From positions 682,001-746,000 of the forward strand of contig CANLXL010000001.1 in NCBI GenBank assembly GCA_947495125.1: DNA of 64,000 nucleotides, in the 5' to 3' direction. Made by a program: the position numbers and the translations under genes. Below are positions 26,799 through 35,564 of the stretch, one piece after another. This stretch comes from an uncultured Flaviramulus sp. GTDB taxonomy: Bacteria > Bacteroidota > Bacteroidia > Flavobacteriales > Flavobacteriaceae. Each line of letters begins with the position of its first letter. Position 1 is the first letter of the stretch. The notes under the pieces were generated by a model. The model saw only the letters and a program-made list of their open reading frames with translations. It was not told where the DNA came from and searched no databases.

Positions 26799-28570
26799 TA
26801 CTTTTGCTTTTCAATCAAATCTAAATACTCCTGAAGATGTTTGGTATAAACTGCTCTTGGATTGATGTCGTATTTTTTACATATGACCGCTGCCAATCCT
26901 ACTGCGGCTCCCATTTGCCCGGTAGTAAGCATCACTCTCGGCCCTCCTAAACCAATATGAGAACAACTAAAATTTCTTCCCGCCATAAATAGGTTGTTGA
27001 TATTTTTCGAGTATAAACTTCTATAAGGCACATAGTATTTTTCAGTTTGATAATAGATCGCCTTAGATAGAAAATCCGGTATCGCTTCATCCTTTAAGTG
27101 TTTTTGATAGTGAACATCTACCTCCCTGATCTCTTCCACGACGGCATCTTCAAATTTGGTGTGATTTTTTACATCGTTGAAGGTATAAACATGATCCCCA
27201 ATTAGTCTTCGAGATTCTCGTTTTCCAACCAAATAAGAAACCCATTGTAATTTGTAGTTTTTATTCTCTTCCAGTTTTTTTGCGTTGGCAAACGATCCAA
27301 ATATGGCACGCAACATATGGTCTCTGATATCTTCGGCATCATGTATTTGATGCAAATCGTTTCTTGTAAATTCCCAGTACCATTCTCCTGCTATGGCTTT
27401 ATGCTCTTTAGCTACATCAATAGCCCATGGAAGTTGGGGAAATTCATGAACATCTTCGGTCTTTTCATTTTGCCAAAGTACCGAAGACCCCATGACAAAA
27501 TTATCGGCTTCTTCAGGACTCCAAAGTTCGCCCCATTCTTCCCATGCTTCCCCATAAGTATCTGCACTTTCTCTGCCATAAGAAAACTCGGCACCTGCCC
27601 AAAACCCTATCCAGCCATCGCCCGTAGAATCAACGAAACGTGGAGCCGTAAAGCGAATGCGTTCCCCTGTTGATGTATGTCTGGCATCCACGTATTGTAT
27701 GGTATTATTTTCAGAAACTGCATCATAGGCTCTCCAGTTTAGAAAAAGGTCTATATTTTTAAAGCTTTTAACATTTCTATCTCGCTTTTCCTGATCGTAT
27801 TTTGCTTCCGAAGAACCATTAGGGTAATGTTTGGTATCGATCATCTTTAAAATGCGTTCATATTTTCCATAGATTCCTAAGGTATGGACACGAATTTCTT
27901 CACTGGCATTTCCTCCCAACACAGGTCGGTCATGAATGAGTGCTACTTTTAACCCTTGTTCAGCAGAAGCAATAGCTGCTGCGCACCCGGCTAACCCACC
28001 TCCAGTAATTACCAAATCATATGTTTTTTGCGTTTCAGGACTTGTGGCTTCACCCAGTTTAGTTTTTCTCCAGGTAGCCAATTCAGATTTAGAATTTGTC
28101 GGTGGTGTTTTGGACTTGCTAAAATATATAGCATCACATCTACCATTGAAACCGGTTAAATCTGCTAGCTGAATATCAACATGAGAAGATTTAATTTTTA
28201 CTTTTCCGGCATACTCCCAGCCCCATTCAGGTGTAAGACCAAGGTTGTGTTTTAAAGGCTTTCCATTAATAAGAATTTTAAACTGCCCCGGGGCATCCCA
28301 ATTTCCGGGAACCCAGTTCTTCGTTCTGGCCCAAACATGGTAGTTCCCTTTATTATTAAATGTTATTTGCGTAGATGCATTCGAAACAGGCACACCCATA
28401 CCATGCGCCATGATATACGAAGACCCCATTTGTTCTACAAATTGCTGATCTACCACCCATCCACCTTTATCGATAAAGCTTTCGGCTTCTATTAAAACAT
28501 TTTGCTGACCAATGAGCTGATTAAAAATCAAGACTGTACAAATTGATGTTAACCAAGTTATTTTTTTCAT
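26798..28570 (-). CDS. Exported FAD-dependent oxidoreductase with N-terminal carbohydrate-binding-like domain
   Basis: 590 aa from the ATG at 28570, which begins a clear signal peptide (MKKITWLTSICTVLIFNQLIGQQ); an ATG at 28594 would add eight residues. A beta-sandwich starting VLIEAESF (about 25-155) resembles CBM6-like or other sugar-binding modules. The FAD_oxidored domain has DLVITGGGLAGCAAAIASAEQG and LGGNASEEIRVH near residues 185-225, DSTGDGWIGFWAGAEF in the middle, and LFMAGRNFSCSHIGLGGPRVM near the C-terminus. It is thus a periplasmic or surface flavoenzyme in the polysaccharide operon, coupled to the DGISGAT protein. A paralogue lacking the export signal ends the operon. Confidence 0.87.
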   Translation of the reverse strand: MKKITWLTSICTVLIFNQLIGQQNVLIEAESFIDKGGWVVDQQFVEQMGSSYIMAHGMGVPVSNASTQITFNNKGNYHVWARTKNWVPGNWDAPGQFKILINGKPLKHNLGLTPEWGWEYAGKVKIKSSHVDIQLADLTGFNGRCDAIYFSKSKTPPTNSKSELATWRKTKLGEATSPETQKTYDLVITGGGLAGCAAAIASAEQGLKVALIHDRPVLGGNASEEIRVHTLGIYGKYERILKMIDTKHYPNGSSEAKYDQEKRDRNVKSFKNIDLFLNWRAYDAVSENNTIQYVDARHTSTGERIRFTAPRFVDSTGDGWIGFWAGAEFSYGRESADTYGEAWEEWGELWSPEEADNFVMGSSVLWQNEKTEDVHEFPQLPWAIDVAKEHKAIAGEWYWEFTRNDLHQIHDAEDIRDHMLRAIFGSFANAKKLEENKNYKLQWVSYLVGKRESRRLIGDHVYTFNDVKNHTKFEDAVVEEIREVDVHYQKHLKDEAIPDFLSKAIYYQTEKYYVPYRSLYSKNINNLFMAGRNFSCSHIGLGGPRVMLTTGQMGAAVGLAAVICKKYDINPRAVYTKHLQEYLDLIEKQK

Positions 28571-28601
28571 AATCTTTTCACTTAAATATTTCATTTAGTT
28601 T

Positions 28602-30101
28602 TTAATCTCTTCTACTAACAGTGTTCCTTATTGAATTAACTTTAGCACGCTCCACATCATTCAACACTTGATTTCTAAGCTTTTCAATAGCTCCTGAATT
28701 CCTTTTAAATGTGGTCTCGCCATAATCTTCAAAAGCCCGCACTATTTCCTGTGAATCTTCCAGAAACCCTTTATCATCAATATCATGCATCCAGTGATCC
28801 AAGTTCTCACGCATTTCTTGGAGTGTTATTTCCCTTCCCGGTTTTAAAGCTAAATTATTTAATTCATAGGGATCGTTAATAACGTCATATAATTCCTCAT
28901 ACACCATAGGTTCAACTAATCTGGACTGATGGTCATTAAGTTCTTTCCGATCATTTAAAATATTAAGTAAATGATACATGGGGTGATTTGCTCGCCTATA
29001 GGCCGTTGTTCCTGAATTTACCGACACATTCGTATTATAATTTCTAATATATCTATACCGCTTCCCACGTACAGTACGCGATTTGAAATGTACATTCCCG
29101 ATGCGGTCTACGGCTCCATAGACGAACCTTTTATGTATTTCTGAACCAGTTCCCAAAAAAGGTGTTCCCTGCACATTATAATTATCGGCTTCGGCTAAAT
29201 TTAAAGTTGATGCCGTTACATCTATTAAACTCACCAATTGTGAATCGACACCACGTTCGTGTAACAATGTTTTACGGACATTATCATCAAAAGAAGAAAT
29301 TATAAGTGGGATTTTAAGTCCGGATTCGTATAAAAAATTCTTAGCTCTTATCATAGGCCGTCCATGATCTGAAAAGAAAAATATTAAGGTATTATCTAAT
29401 AGTTTTTTAACTTTTAAATCATTGAGAATTCCAGCAATTTGCTCGTCGAGTTTTTGAATCGATTCATAATATCCAGTCCAATCTTCTCTGGATACGGTGT
29501 GGTCTGGATAATACGGTGGTACACTTATTTTGTCTGGATTGATTGGGTTCTTATTGTCCTTTGAAAATCCTCGATGGGTAAGAGAAAGACTGATTCTGGC
29601 AAAAAAAGGTGATTCTTTATCAAGCTCATCCCAATGGTATTTATCATAAGTTTTCGGATCATAATCAAATAGCCAATCTGTTTTTCCCGTACCGGGCTTA
29701 GAGATAATATTGGCAGTTTGATATCCGCTTCTCTTTAATACAACATGCATGGGTTCAACGCCATTAGGTAGTGCGGGCTTTAAACTATCGGGGTATCTCA
29801 TATGGCGGGCCCCTAAACTATTTTGATAATGTCCGGTAATTAGGGCTGTTCTGCTTGGAGAACACGCAGGGCCATTAGAAAAGGCATTTTCATACCGTAT
29901 ACCTCGTTTAGCTAAAGCATCCAGTGCCGGAGTTTTTATCAAACCATTTCCATAACATGCCAGATCCTGTGACATGTCCTCAGCTATGATCCAAACGATA
30001 TTAGGTCTTTCAAAAATTGCTTTGGCTTTTTCTTTATGACCACAACTCATGACTGCCGTCATAGCCATATAAAAACCTACTATGAATATTCTAAACCTCA
30101 T
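28602..30101 (-). CDS. Sulfatase (S1 family) lipoprotein
   Basis: 499 aa. Signal peptide with lipobox AVMSC (Cys20). The N-terminal metal-site Asp lies in NIVWIIAEDMSQD. The catalytic signature is Cys80-Ser-Pro-Ser-Arg84 followed by TALITG, so the Cys should be converted to formylglycine by an FGE-type maturase (not in this window). A second metal region is LIFFFSDHGRPM. It removes sulfate esters from the glycan handled by this locus; subfamily cannot be set by eye, though the layout resembles S1_8 or neighbours. It lies between the GH31 gene and the exported FAD oxidoreductase, 28-31 bp from each. Confidence 0.94.
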   Translation of the reverse strand: MRFRIFIVGFYMAMTAVMSCGHKEKAKAIFERPNIVWIIAEDMSQDLACYGNGLIKTPALDALAKRGIRYENAFSNGPACSPSRTALITGHYQNSLGARHMRYPDSLKPALPNGVEPMHVVLKRSGYQTANIISKPGTGKTDWLFDYDPKTYDKYHWDELDKESPFFARISLSLTHRGFSKDNKNPINPDKISVPPYYPDHTVSREDWTGYYESIQKLDEQIAGILNDLKVKKLLDNTLIFFFSDHGRPMIRAKNFLYESGLKIPLIISSFDDNVRKTLLHERGVDSQLVSLIDVTASTLNLAEADNYNVQGTPFLGTGSEIHKRFVYGAVDRIGNVHFKSRTVRGKRYRYIRNYNTNVSVNSGTTAYRRANHPMYHLLNILNDRKELNDHQSRLVEPMVYEELYDVINDPYELNNLALKPGREITLQEMRENLDHWMHDIDDKGFLEDSQEIVRAFEDYGETTFKRNSGAIEKLRNQVLNDVERAKVNSIRNTVSRRD

Positions 30102-30129
30102 GTTTTAATTATTTATCCATGATACTTGA

Positions 30130-32343
30130 TCATTCTTTTTCTTTGACCAAATAATTATGATTTTTTTCTATTGAAAAATTAATACTTTCACTTTTTTGAT
30201 CTTTCGAAAAAGTCACCGCTTTATTTGTAGTTAAATCAATAACTTCGACATCACTTTGGTTCCTCCATTTTTGATATCGAATCTTACTTTCAGATGCTCC
30301 ATCCGGGTGGGTAAATACGACATTGGTTTCCTCTTCCGAAATCGGATATACATGAGCCTGCAGCGGTTGATCATCCGACTCGCGTAAAACAATAAAGCCT
30401 TTCCCTCCAATAAAACAAGGCACCTTACTTAATGGCAACTCGTAGTTATTAAGCGTTAAAGGTCCCTGGTATTTTTTCCCGGTTTCATAATCACACCAAA
30501 TACCATCAGGTAAATACACATCCATTTTGCCAGTAGTATGATTTTTTAAAAGCGGGGTGGCTAAAACAGATTCTCCAATCATCCATTGAAAGTTTTCCAA
30601 ATTCGCAACCTGCTTGTCTTCAGGAAAAGCAATGGTCAACGGTGTTAAGGTTGTCGGGTATCCTGTTGTATACCCTTCCAACGCAGCACTATACATATAC
30701 GGAGCGATTTGGTAATGAAAATCGATACCCTTTTTGAATATTTTTTGTTTTTCGATCGACCATTTTTCCGGGTATGCTCCAACGGCCATACCGGAGGTAA
30801 GTGACAATAACCAGGTGTGCCTGATATTCTTATCGACCTGGCTTTCATTATGCATATTATGAACACCTGCCACGTCTGAATAAACATTAGGAAAACCTGA
30901 GGCCGCATATTGAAAATAATTGATTGGCAATCTTTGCGATATATTCCCCACACCGGTATCGTTGATACGAAGTAAAGTTCCGGGAGCTGTAAACTCACCA
31001 TTCCTGGCCATCACCAGACCATCTTTTTCCGCTATTTCTTTAATGGGAGCATTATAAATATTGGTTAATGAATCCAAATTCATCATGGTATCTTCTTTAA
31101 TACCGTCCACACTCCAAAGCTCATACTGCTGCTGATACCATTGAGCGGCCCCGGGTGCATCACCATTTAACAGATTACTGGGAACAATGGGAAATATTCC
31201 TGAAGTTATTTCAAAAACAGATCCTTTATCGTCAAGAACCAGATATCCTTTTTCTTTGGCTTCGGAAGTCAGTTTGTTGCCATAAAACGAATCTACTTTT
31301 AAGTTTTTATCTCGTTTCTTTGTTTTTGGATAGTACGGCCCTCCTTCCGGAATAAAATTGGTTCTAAGGCCAATCATCCATTTAATATCCTGACTATGCA
31401 TCCAGGATTTAAAGGCTGAAGCTTCAGAGAATTTTTCACCCCATCTTCCGAAACTCGTGGTGGTACCGCCCTGATCCCAAAACCCCGAACCTGTGACGGC
31501 CCAACGTATGGGATAATCATTTTTATGAAACTTTTCTAATATTTTTCGAACCGTATTCTGGTTGGTATTCCAACCTAAAGCATCCCAGGATTCCCAACCC
31601 AGCTCGAACAACCTGAATTTAGGTTTGACATCTTGATAGCCTTCAGAATGTCTTATTTTTTTATAACTATCGTAAATCTCATGCGGTGTTCCTAAAAAAT
31701 AATAAAACGTTGCTTTTCCTTGTTTGGAAATGTTCATGCTATACTCATGATCATTAATAATTACCATTTTCTTTCCATGGTCGAAAAACACACCCGCCAC
31801 TCCATTTTGTGGAAATATAGCAAAAGAACTTACCCAACGGTTGGAGCCCCCATTGTTTATGATATTATAGGTATCCTTTTTATTGGCAACCAGGTTAAAA
31901 TCTTCTTCGTAGGAACCTGCATCTCCCAAGCCATGAGCTACGGGCATGCCTCCGACGCGCATGGAAATAGTCATATATTTTTCTGATTTCGGTATTACCG
32001 TGAACTTTGAAACTCCATTTCTAAAATGCACTTTCACTAGAGCCTTTTCTCCTTCTGAACTTATCACCTTGAACACCTTTTCCTCGCGAGCTTTGCTCTT
32101 TTCCTCCGATACTGAAACAATTGGAGCTCCATCCAAAAATAAACCCGAATCAGCTGCATACGGAACTAAGGTATGATTTTCAGAATTTCCGAATTTAACC
32201 TGAAAGGTCTGGGTGTTAATAGTTAATACATGTTTCCCATCTAGGATACTTATTTCATTATCCTCAGGTTTTGATTCCGTGCACGCAAAAACAAGCAAGC
32301 CAATGATGCCGGTGATTATATGTTTTAATATCATTCTACTCAT
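30130..32343 (-). CDS. Glycoside hydrolase family 31-like lipoprotein
   Basis: 737 aa from the ATG at 32343; a second ATG at 32334 would give MILKHIITG. Both lead to a lipoprotein signal ending LLVFAC. The longer frame upstream lies inside the preceding gene and is not a real start. An N-terminal beta-sandwich is followed by a TIM barrel with the GH31 nucleophile motif VDGIKEDTM (Asp418) and the later YSDVAGV, then C-terminal beta domains (SVLATPLL). The family covers alpha-glucosidases, alpha-xylosidases, alpha-galactosidases and others, so specificity is open. The start overlaps the stop of the GH43-like gene by 8 bp, implying coupling. Acts outside the cytoplasm on alpha-linked sugars. Confidence 0.88.
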   Translation of the reverse strand: MSRMILKHIITGIIGLLVFACTESKPEDNEISILDGKHVLTINTQTFQVKFGNSENHTLVPYAADSGLFLDGAPIVSVSEEKSKAREEKVFKVISSEGEKALVKVHFRNGVSKFTVIPKSEKYMTISMRVGGMPVAHGLGDAGSYEEDFNLVANKKDTYNIINNGGSNRWVSSFAIFPQNGVAGVFFDHGKKMVIINDHEYSMNISKQGKATFYYFLGTPHEIYDSYKKIRHSEGYQDVKPKFRLFELGWESWDALGWNTNQNTVRKILEKFHKNDYPIRWAVTGSGFWDQGGTTTSFGRWGEKFSEASAFKSWMHSQDIKWMIGLRTNFIPEGGPYYPKTKKRDKNLKVDSFYGNKLTSEAKEKGYLVLDDKGSVFEITSGIFPIVPSNLLNGDAPGAAQWYQQQYELWSVDGIKEDTMMNLDSLTNIYNAPIKEIAEKDGLVMARNGEFTAPGTLLRINDTGVGNISQRLPINYFQYAASGFPNVYSDVAGVHNMHNESQVDKNIRHTWLLSLTSGMAVGAYPEKWSIEKQKIFKKGIDFHYQIAPYMYSAALEGYTTGYPTTLTPLTIAFPEDKQVANLENFQWMIGESVLATPLLKNHTTGKMDVYLPDGIWCDYETGKKYQGPLTLNNYELPLSKVPCFIGGKGFIVLRESDDQPLQAHVYPISEEETNVVFTHPDGASESKIRYQKWRNQSDVEVIDLTTNKAVTFSKDQKSESINFSIEKNHNYLVKEKE

Positions 32344-33316
32344 GGTTTCCGGTTTTTGGAACAAGCATGGATGTTTCCTCATTATCCAGTCCATCATTCC
32401 AGAACAACGGCGCCATTCTGAAATCATGCTGATTCCCGGAAGATCGGGATAAGTACCATTTCCCATCTAAATCTCTAACAATTTCCGCGGCATGCCAGGG
32501 GTTGATACGCTTCACCAGATCACTGCTTTTCCATAAAAACGGTGTTTTGCTTCTGAAAAAATCCTGCCCGCCATGAGGCCAGGTAGGCCTAGCCGAAAGC
32601 GTCAAGTAATAATACTCCCCACGTTTTACAACAAAAGGAGATTCAACACCGGGGTTCTCCGTATGTTCATCAAAACAGATTTTTGGCCCGTCCCAATGCA
32701 GTAAATCTTTACTGGTGCTATAACCGACCACCCAGTGTTTATCGTCTTTAAGCATACTAAAATACATGATCCATTCATCGCTATGCCTAAATACCATGGG
32801 ATCCTTATTTTTTTGATTGTTCGTAAATTCATTGGCATATGCGAATAACGGCGCTTTGGATGGATGTTTCCATGCGTACAAATCTTCCGAAATTGCATAT
32901 CGTATTTGACGCGGTACCCCGATACTCGTATAAAACATATAATATTGTCCCTTGTCATATATGATATGAGGTGCCCATATTTCTTGTTCGTTATAGGTGA
33001 ATGATTTGTGTTTTTTCCAGTTTGTCTGTGTCAATGAATCGGCTGTAAGGTGTATAAATTCTCTATTATCTTCTATAATTCCATACAAGTGCCAGTGTTT
33101 ATCTTTAGCATTATATATGATGGTATGGTCATAAGCATAGGGCAATTTATAGATGGTAAAGATATCTCCAATAGCTATGGAGTCTTTGATTTCAACATGA
33201 TCCCGTTGACTTTTTTTGTTCGTATTCCTGTTTACTGATTGCTTGCATCCAAAGCACATCAGAACAGTTACCAAAAAAAGAGATTTATATAGAAACGCCT
33301 TTTGCGTATTATTCAT
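32336..33316 (-). CDS. GH43-like five-bladed beta-propeller lipoprotein
   Basis: 326 aa. Signal peptide with lipobox MCFGC (Cys24). Blade motifs of clan GH-F/J propellers are clear: YAYDHTIIYN (Asp63, likely general base), EIWAPHIIYDKGQYYMFYTS, KDPMVFR (Asp172, likely pKa modulator) and GVESPFVVKRGEYYYL (Glu225, likely acid). It should cleave a terminal sugar such as arabinose, xylose or galactose, or a related residue; specificity cannot be read. First gene of the 12-kb operon running down to 21673; the next gene overlaps its stop. Confidence 0.82.
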   Translation of the reverse strand: MNNTQKAFLYKSLFLVTVLMCFGCKQSVNRNTNKKSQRDHVEIKDSIAIGDIFTIYKLPYAYDHTIIYNAKDKHWHLYGIIEDNREFIHLTADSLTQTNWKKHKSFTYNEQEIWAPHIIYDKGQYYMFYTSIGVPRQIRYAISEDLYAWKHPSKAPLFAYANEFTNNQKNKDPMVFRHSDEWIMYFSMLKDDKHWVVGYSTSKDLLHWDGPKICFDEHTENPGVESPFVVKRGEYYYLTLSARPTWPHGGQDFFRSKTPFLWKSSDLVKRINPWHAAEIVRDLDGKWYLSRSSGNQHDFRMAPLFWNDGLDNEETSMLVPKTGNHE

Positions 33317-33436
33317 GGTTACTTTCTATTTAACGTTAGTTCGATATAATTAAACTAACTCTATGTTTTTAAAATACTTATTAACACTATAAAATCAATA
33401 TCTTTTCGAGTATTTTTCGACGTTAGGAGGAAAATG

Positions 33437-33458
33437 TCTGCCTGCCGGTAGGCAGGTA
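33437..33458. repeat. Palindromic repeat CCTGCCGGTAGGCAGG
   Basis: A perfect 6-bp stem (33441-33446 with 33451-33456) around GGTA. It is GC-rich against an AT-rich background, as expected of an interspersed repeat. From recall, the same element is frequent in Flavobacteriaceae; no second copy seen here. Confidence 0.5.
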
Positions 33459-33479
33459 TCGAGAAATAAGTACTTAATT

Positions 33480-33525
33480 GGTTCTCTATACAATCCCGAT
33501 AGCTATAGAGATCACTCGAACTGAC
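33480..33525. repeat. Dispersed intergenic repeat, copy 1
   Basis: Begins GGTTCTCT, contains CCCGATAGCTAT and ends GATCACTCGAACTGAC. It matches copy 2 at 40538-40582 at both ends, while the centre differs; its core also occurs at 14509-14521. Confidence 0.6.
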
Positions 33526-33658
33526 TATCAGGTTCCTAAATAATTTCTTATGTCGAACTCATATTATTTATTATATGCTTAAAAGGACATATTAACCCTT
33601 TTAAATTTAAGCTATTTTGACCAAAATGAGGTGTCAGTTCCAAAATTCAATTTCGATA

Positions 33659-33697
33659 AAAAAAGGAAAGAGCAATGATTCGGATGCTCTTTCCTAA
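33659..33697 (-). terminator. Intrinsic terminator of the susCD unit
   Basis: A perfect 11-bp stem AGGAAAGAGCA / TGCTCTTTCCT (33664-33674 and 33685-33695) followed on the minus strand by seven T. It lies about 50 bp past the susD stop, so the downstream enzymes are a separate or attenuated transcript. Confidence 0.85.
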
Positions 33698-33744
33698 ACT
33701 AAAACAAACTATTAACTCAAATACTAATACTCATCGTATTATTC

Positions 33745-35532
33745 TTAATATCCTTGATTTTGGCTCAACTGAAAGCCTTCTCCTTCATAAAGATCAATTT
33801 CAGATTGCGGAATCGGGAACAAATAATCCCTTGGCGCTGTAAAGTTTCTTTCATGTGCATTTTGCCAATTTCCAAATAATCTGGAATCGTACCCTGTTGG
33901 ATCTATGACACCTCCGACCAATAAGGATCTCCAATCATCATATCCTGAACGGTCCGGATAGGTAACAACGCCGTCGTCATCAATATTCGGAATACTCCCG
34001 GCTGTTGCTGAAGGAAGGTCTAGAACTCTACCAATGAGGGGTTCTTCCCTTACTTTTTCTGCGATACGCCACCTCAACATATCAAAATACCGAAACCCTT
34101 CACTGGACAATTCTATACGCCTTTCCATTCTCAATATTTTTCTAAGCCCTGCCTGACCTGATTCAGTAACTAAAGGGTAAGATGCTCCTCCCCAGGCTCT
34201 TTCTCTTAACATATTCAACGCATCTCTGGCAGCTCCTAAATCTCCTCCAAGTTCAATCTCGGCTTCAGCTTTTATTAAATAAACTTCAGCTAAGCGCATT
34301 AGAATAAAATCAACGCGTCCTGTAGATATATTTTGTTGTAGATTTTCCACGTGCGTAAATTTTCTCCATAAATATCCAGATAAACCTGCAGGCCATTGCG
34401 CAGACCTACAATTTTCGTTGGTGACACGTGTTGGTGTGCCATCTATAAATCGTGTGGTTTGCAAACTATCGCGATGGGACTCATGGATATAACCACCCCA
34501 TAAATCCTGAGGAATTACAATAGATGCTCTTAATCGCGGATCTCTATTAGACCACGGATCTTGGGGGTCGTAACTCGGATCTTGATCAATTGGTAATCCG
34601 TTTGCAGTCGGATAAGCATCTATAAAGTTTTGTGTCGGTAAGGCCTGACTAAAAATACTTCCAAATCGATAGCCATATCTTAAAGGGAAAAAATTTCCTC
34701 TGAAATCCTCTTCATAAGGTATTTTTAACAGGGTCTCGCTCGCACCTTCACCATTAACAGTGAAAAGTTCTTCATAATCAGGGTACAGTGTGGCTCCTTG
34801 TGCTGAAGCTGCAGTCAAAGCATTATCGGCGGCTTGACTGGCCATAGCATAATCTTCATTATATAGTGCGGTTCTTGCTTTCATACCGTAAACCGTAGCC
34901 AACGTAATACGTTCATTTCCAGAGGCCGTGGGATCGATTAAAGCCGCCGCCTGATCTAAATCATTATAAACATTTTGTATTACCGCCGATTTCTCCGTTC
35001 TATCCAGAAACGCATCAAGCGGGTCTGTGGGTAAAAAATCTATGTAAGGCACATCACCATAATATTCGGTGAGGTTATGATAAGCAAATGCCCTCAAGGC
35101 CAAAGCCTGCGCCTTGATATCGTTAAACACGGTTGGTTCGATCAAATCAACCGATTTTTCCATATTATTTAACAGGTTATTAGCACGCCCGATCGCCACA
35201 TAATATGTATTGTATGGTCCTCTGAACCCACTATTAGCATCATGTGTACTGTTACTCATTGCTCTCAAACCGTCGTTGCCATCAGTAAGTCTGTATAGGG
35301 CATTATCGGTCATCATGTTTTCCATAAATACGGCATAAGGCAATCCTTCCATACCCGGACCGGAAAACACGCCATAAAGTCCGTTTAGGGCCAGATTAAT
35401 TTGATTGGCATCCGAAAAGAAGGTCGCATCGGTTGGGTTTCCGAGCGGTTCTAGATCCAACACCTTATCGGCACATGAACCCATGACCAAAACCAGTATC
35501 AGACTAATGAAAATGTTATTTATTTTTTTCAT
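33745..35532 (-). CDS. RagB/SusD-family glycan-binding lipoprotein
   Basis: 595 aa from the ATG at 35532 (an ATG at 35556 would add eight residues). Signal peptide with lipobox VMGSC (Cys20) followed by ADKVLDLEPLG. SusD features: DATFFSDANQINLALNGLYG, AQALALRAFAYHNLTEYYGDVPYI, VDFILMRLAEVYLIKAEAEIELGG, and LFPIPQSEIDL near the end. Full length for a glycan-binding SusD. It pairs with the SusC encoded 32 bp upstream and is followed by a strong terminator. Confidence 0.96.
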   Translation of the reverse strand: MKKINNIFISLILVLVMGSCADKVLDLEPLGNPTDATFFSDANQINLALNGLYGVFSGPGMEGLPYAVFMENMMTDNALYRLTDGNDGLRAMSNSTHDANSGFRGPYNTYYVAIGRANNLLNNMEKSVDLIEPTVFNDIKAQALALRAFAYHNLTEYYGDVPYIDFLPTDPLDAFLDRTEKSAVIQNVYNDLDQAAALIDPTASGNERITLATVYGMKARTALYNEDYAMASQAADNALTAASAQGATLYPDYEELFTVNGEGASETLLKIPYEEDFRGNFFPLRYGYRFGSIFSQALPTQNFIDAYPTANGLPIDQDPSYDPQDPWSNRDPRLRASIVIPQDLWGGYIHESHRDSLQTTRFIDGTPTRVTNENCRSAQWPAGLSGYLWRKFTHVENLQQNISTGRVDFILMRLAEVYLIKAEAEIELGGDLGAARDALNMLRERAWGGASYPLVTESGQAGLRKILRMERRIELSSEGFRYFDMLRWRIAEKVREEPLIGRVLDLPSATAGSIPNIDDDGVVTYPDRSGYDDWRSLLVGGVIDPTGYDSRLFGNWQNAHERNFTAPRDYLFPIPQSEIDLYEGEGFQLSQNQGY

Positions 35533-35564
35533 CGTATATATATTTTTAAATTTCATAGTGTATT

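Larger units (their letters stand above)
33317..33744. other. Intergenic region between the enzyme operon and susCD
   Basis: 428 bp. It must hold the promoter of the enzyme operon (within about 33317-33430), a palindromic repeat (33437-33458), a dispersed repeat (33480-33525) and the terminator of the susCD unit (33659-33697). No open frame here looks coding. Confidence 0.6.

Noticed and set aside
32344-32466. Upstream extension of the GH31 frame
   Set aside because: It lies inside the GH43-like gene, and the lipoprotein signal begins only at 32343 or 32334.
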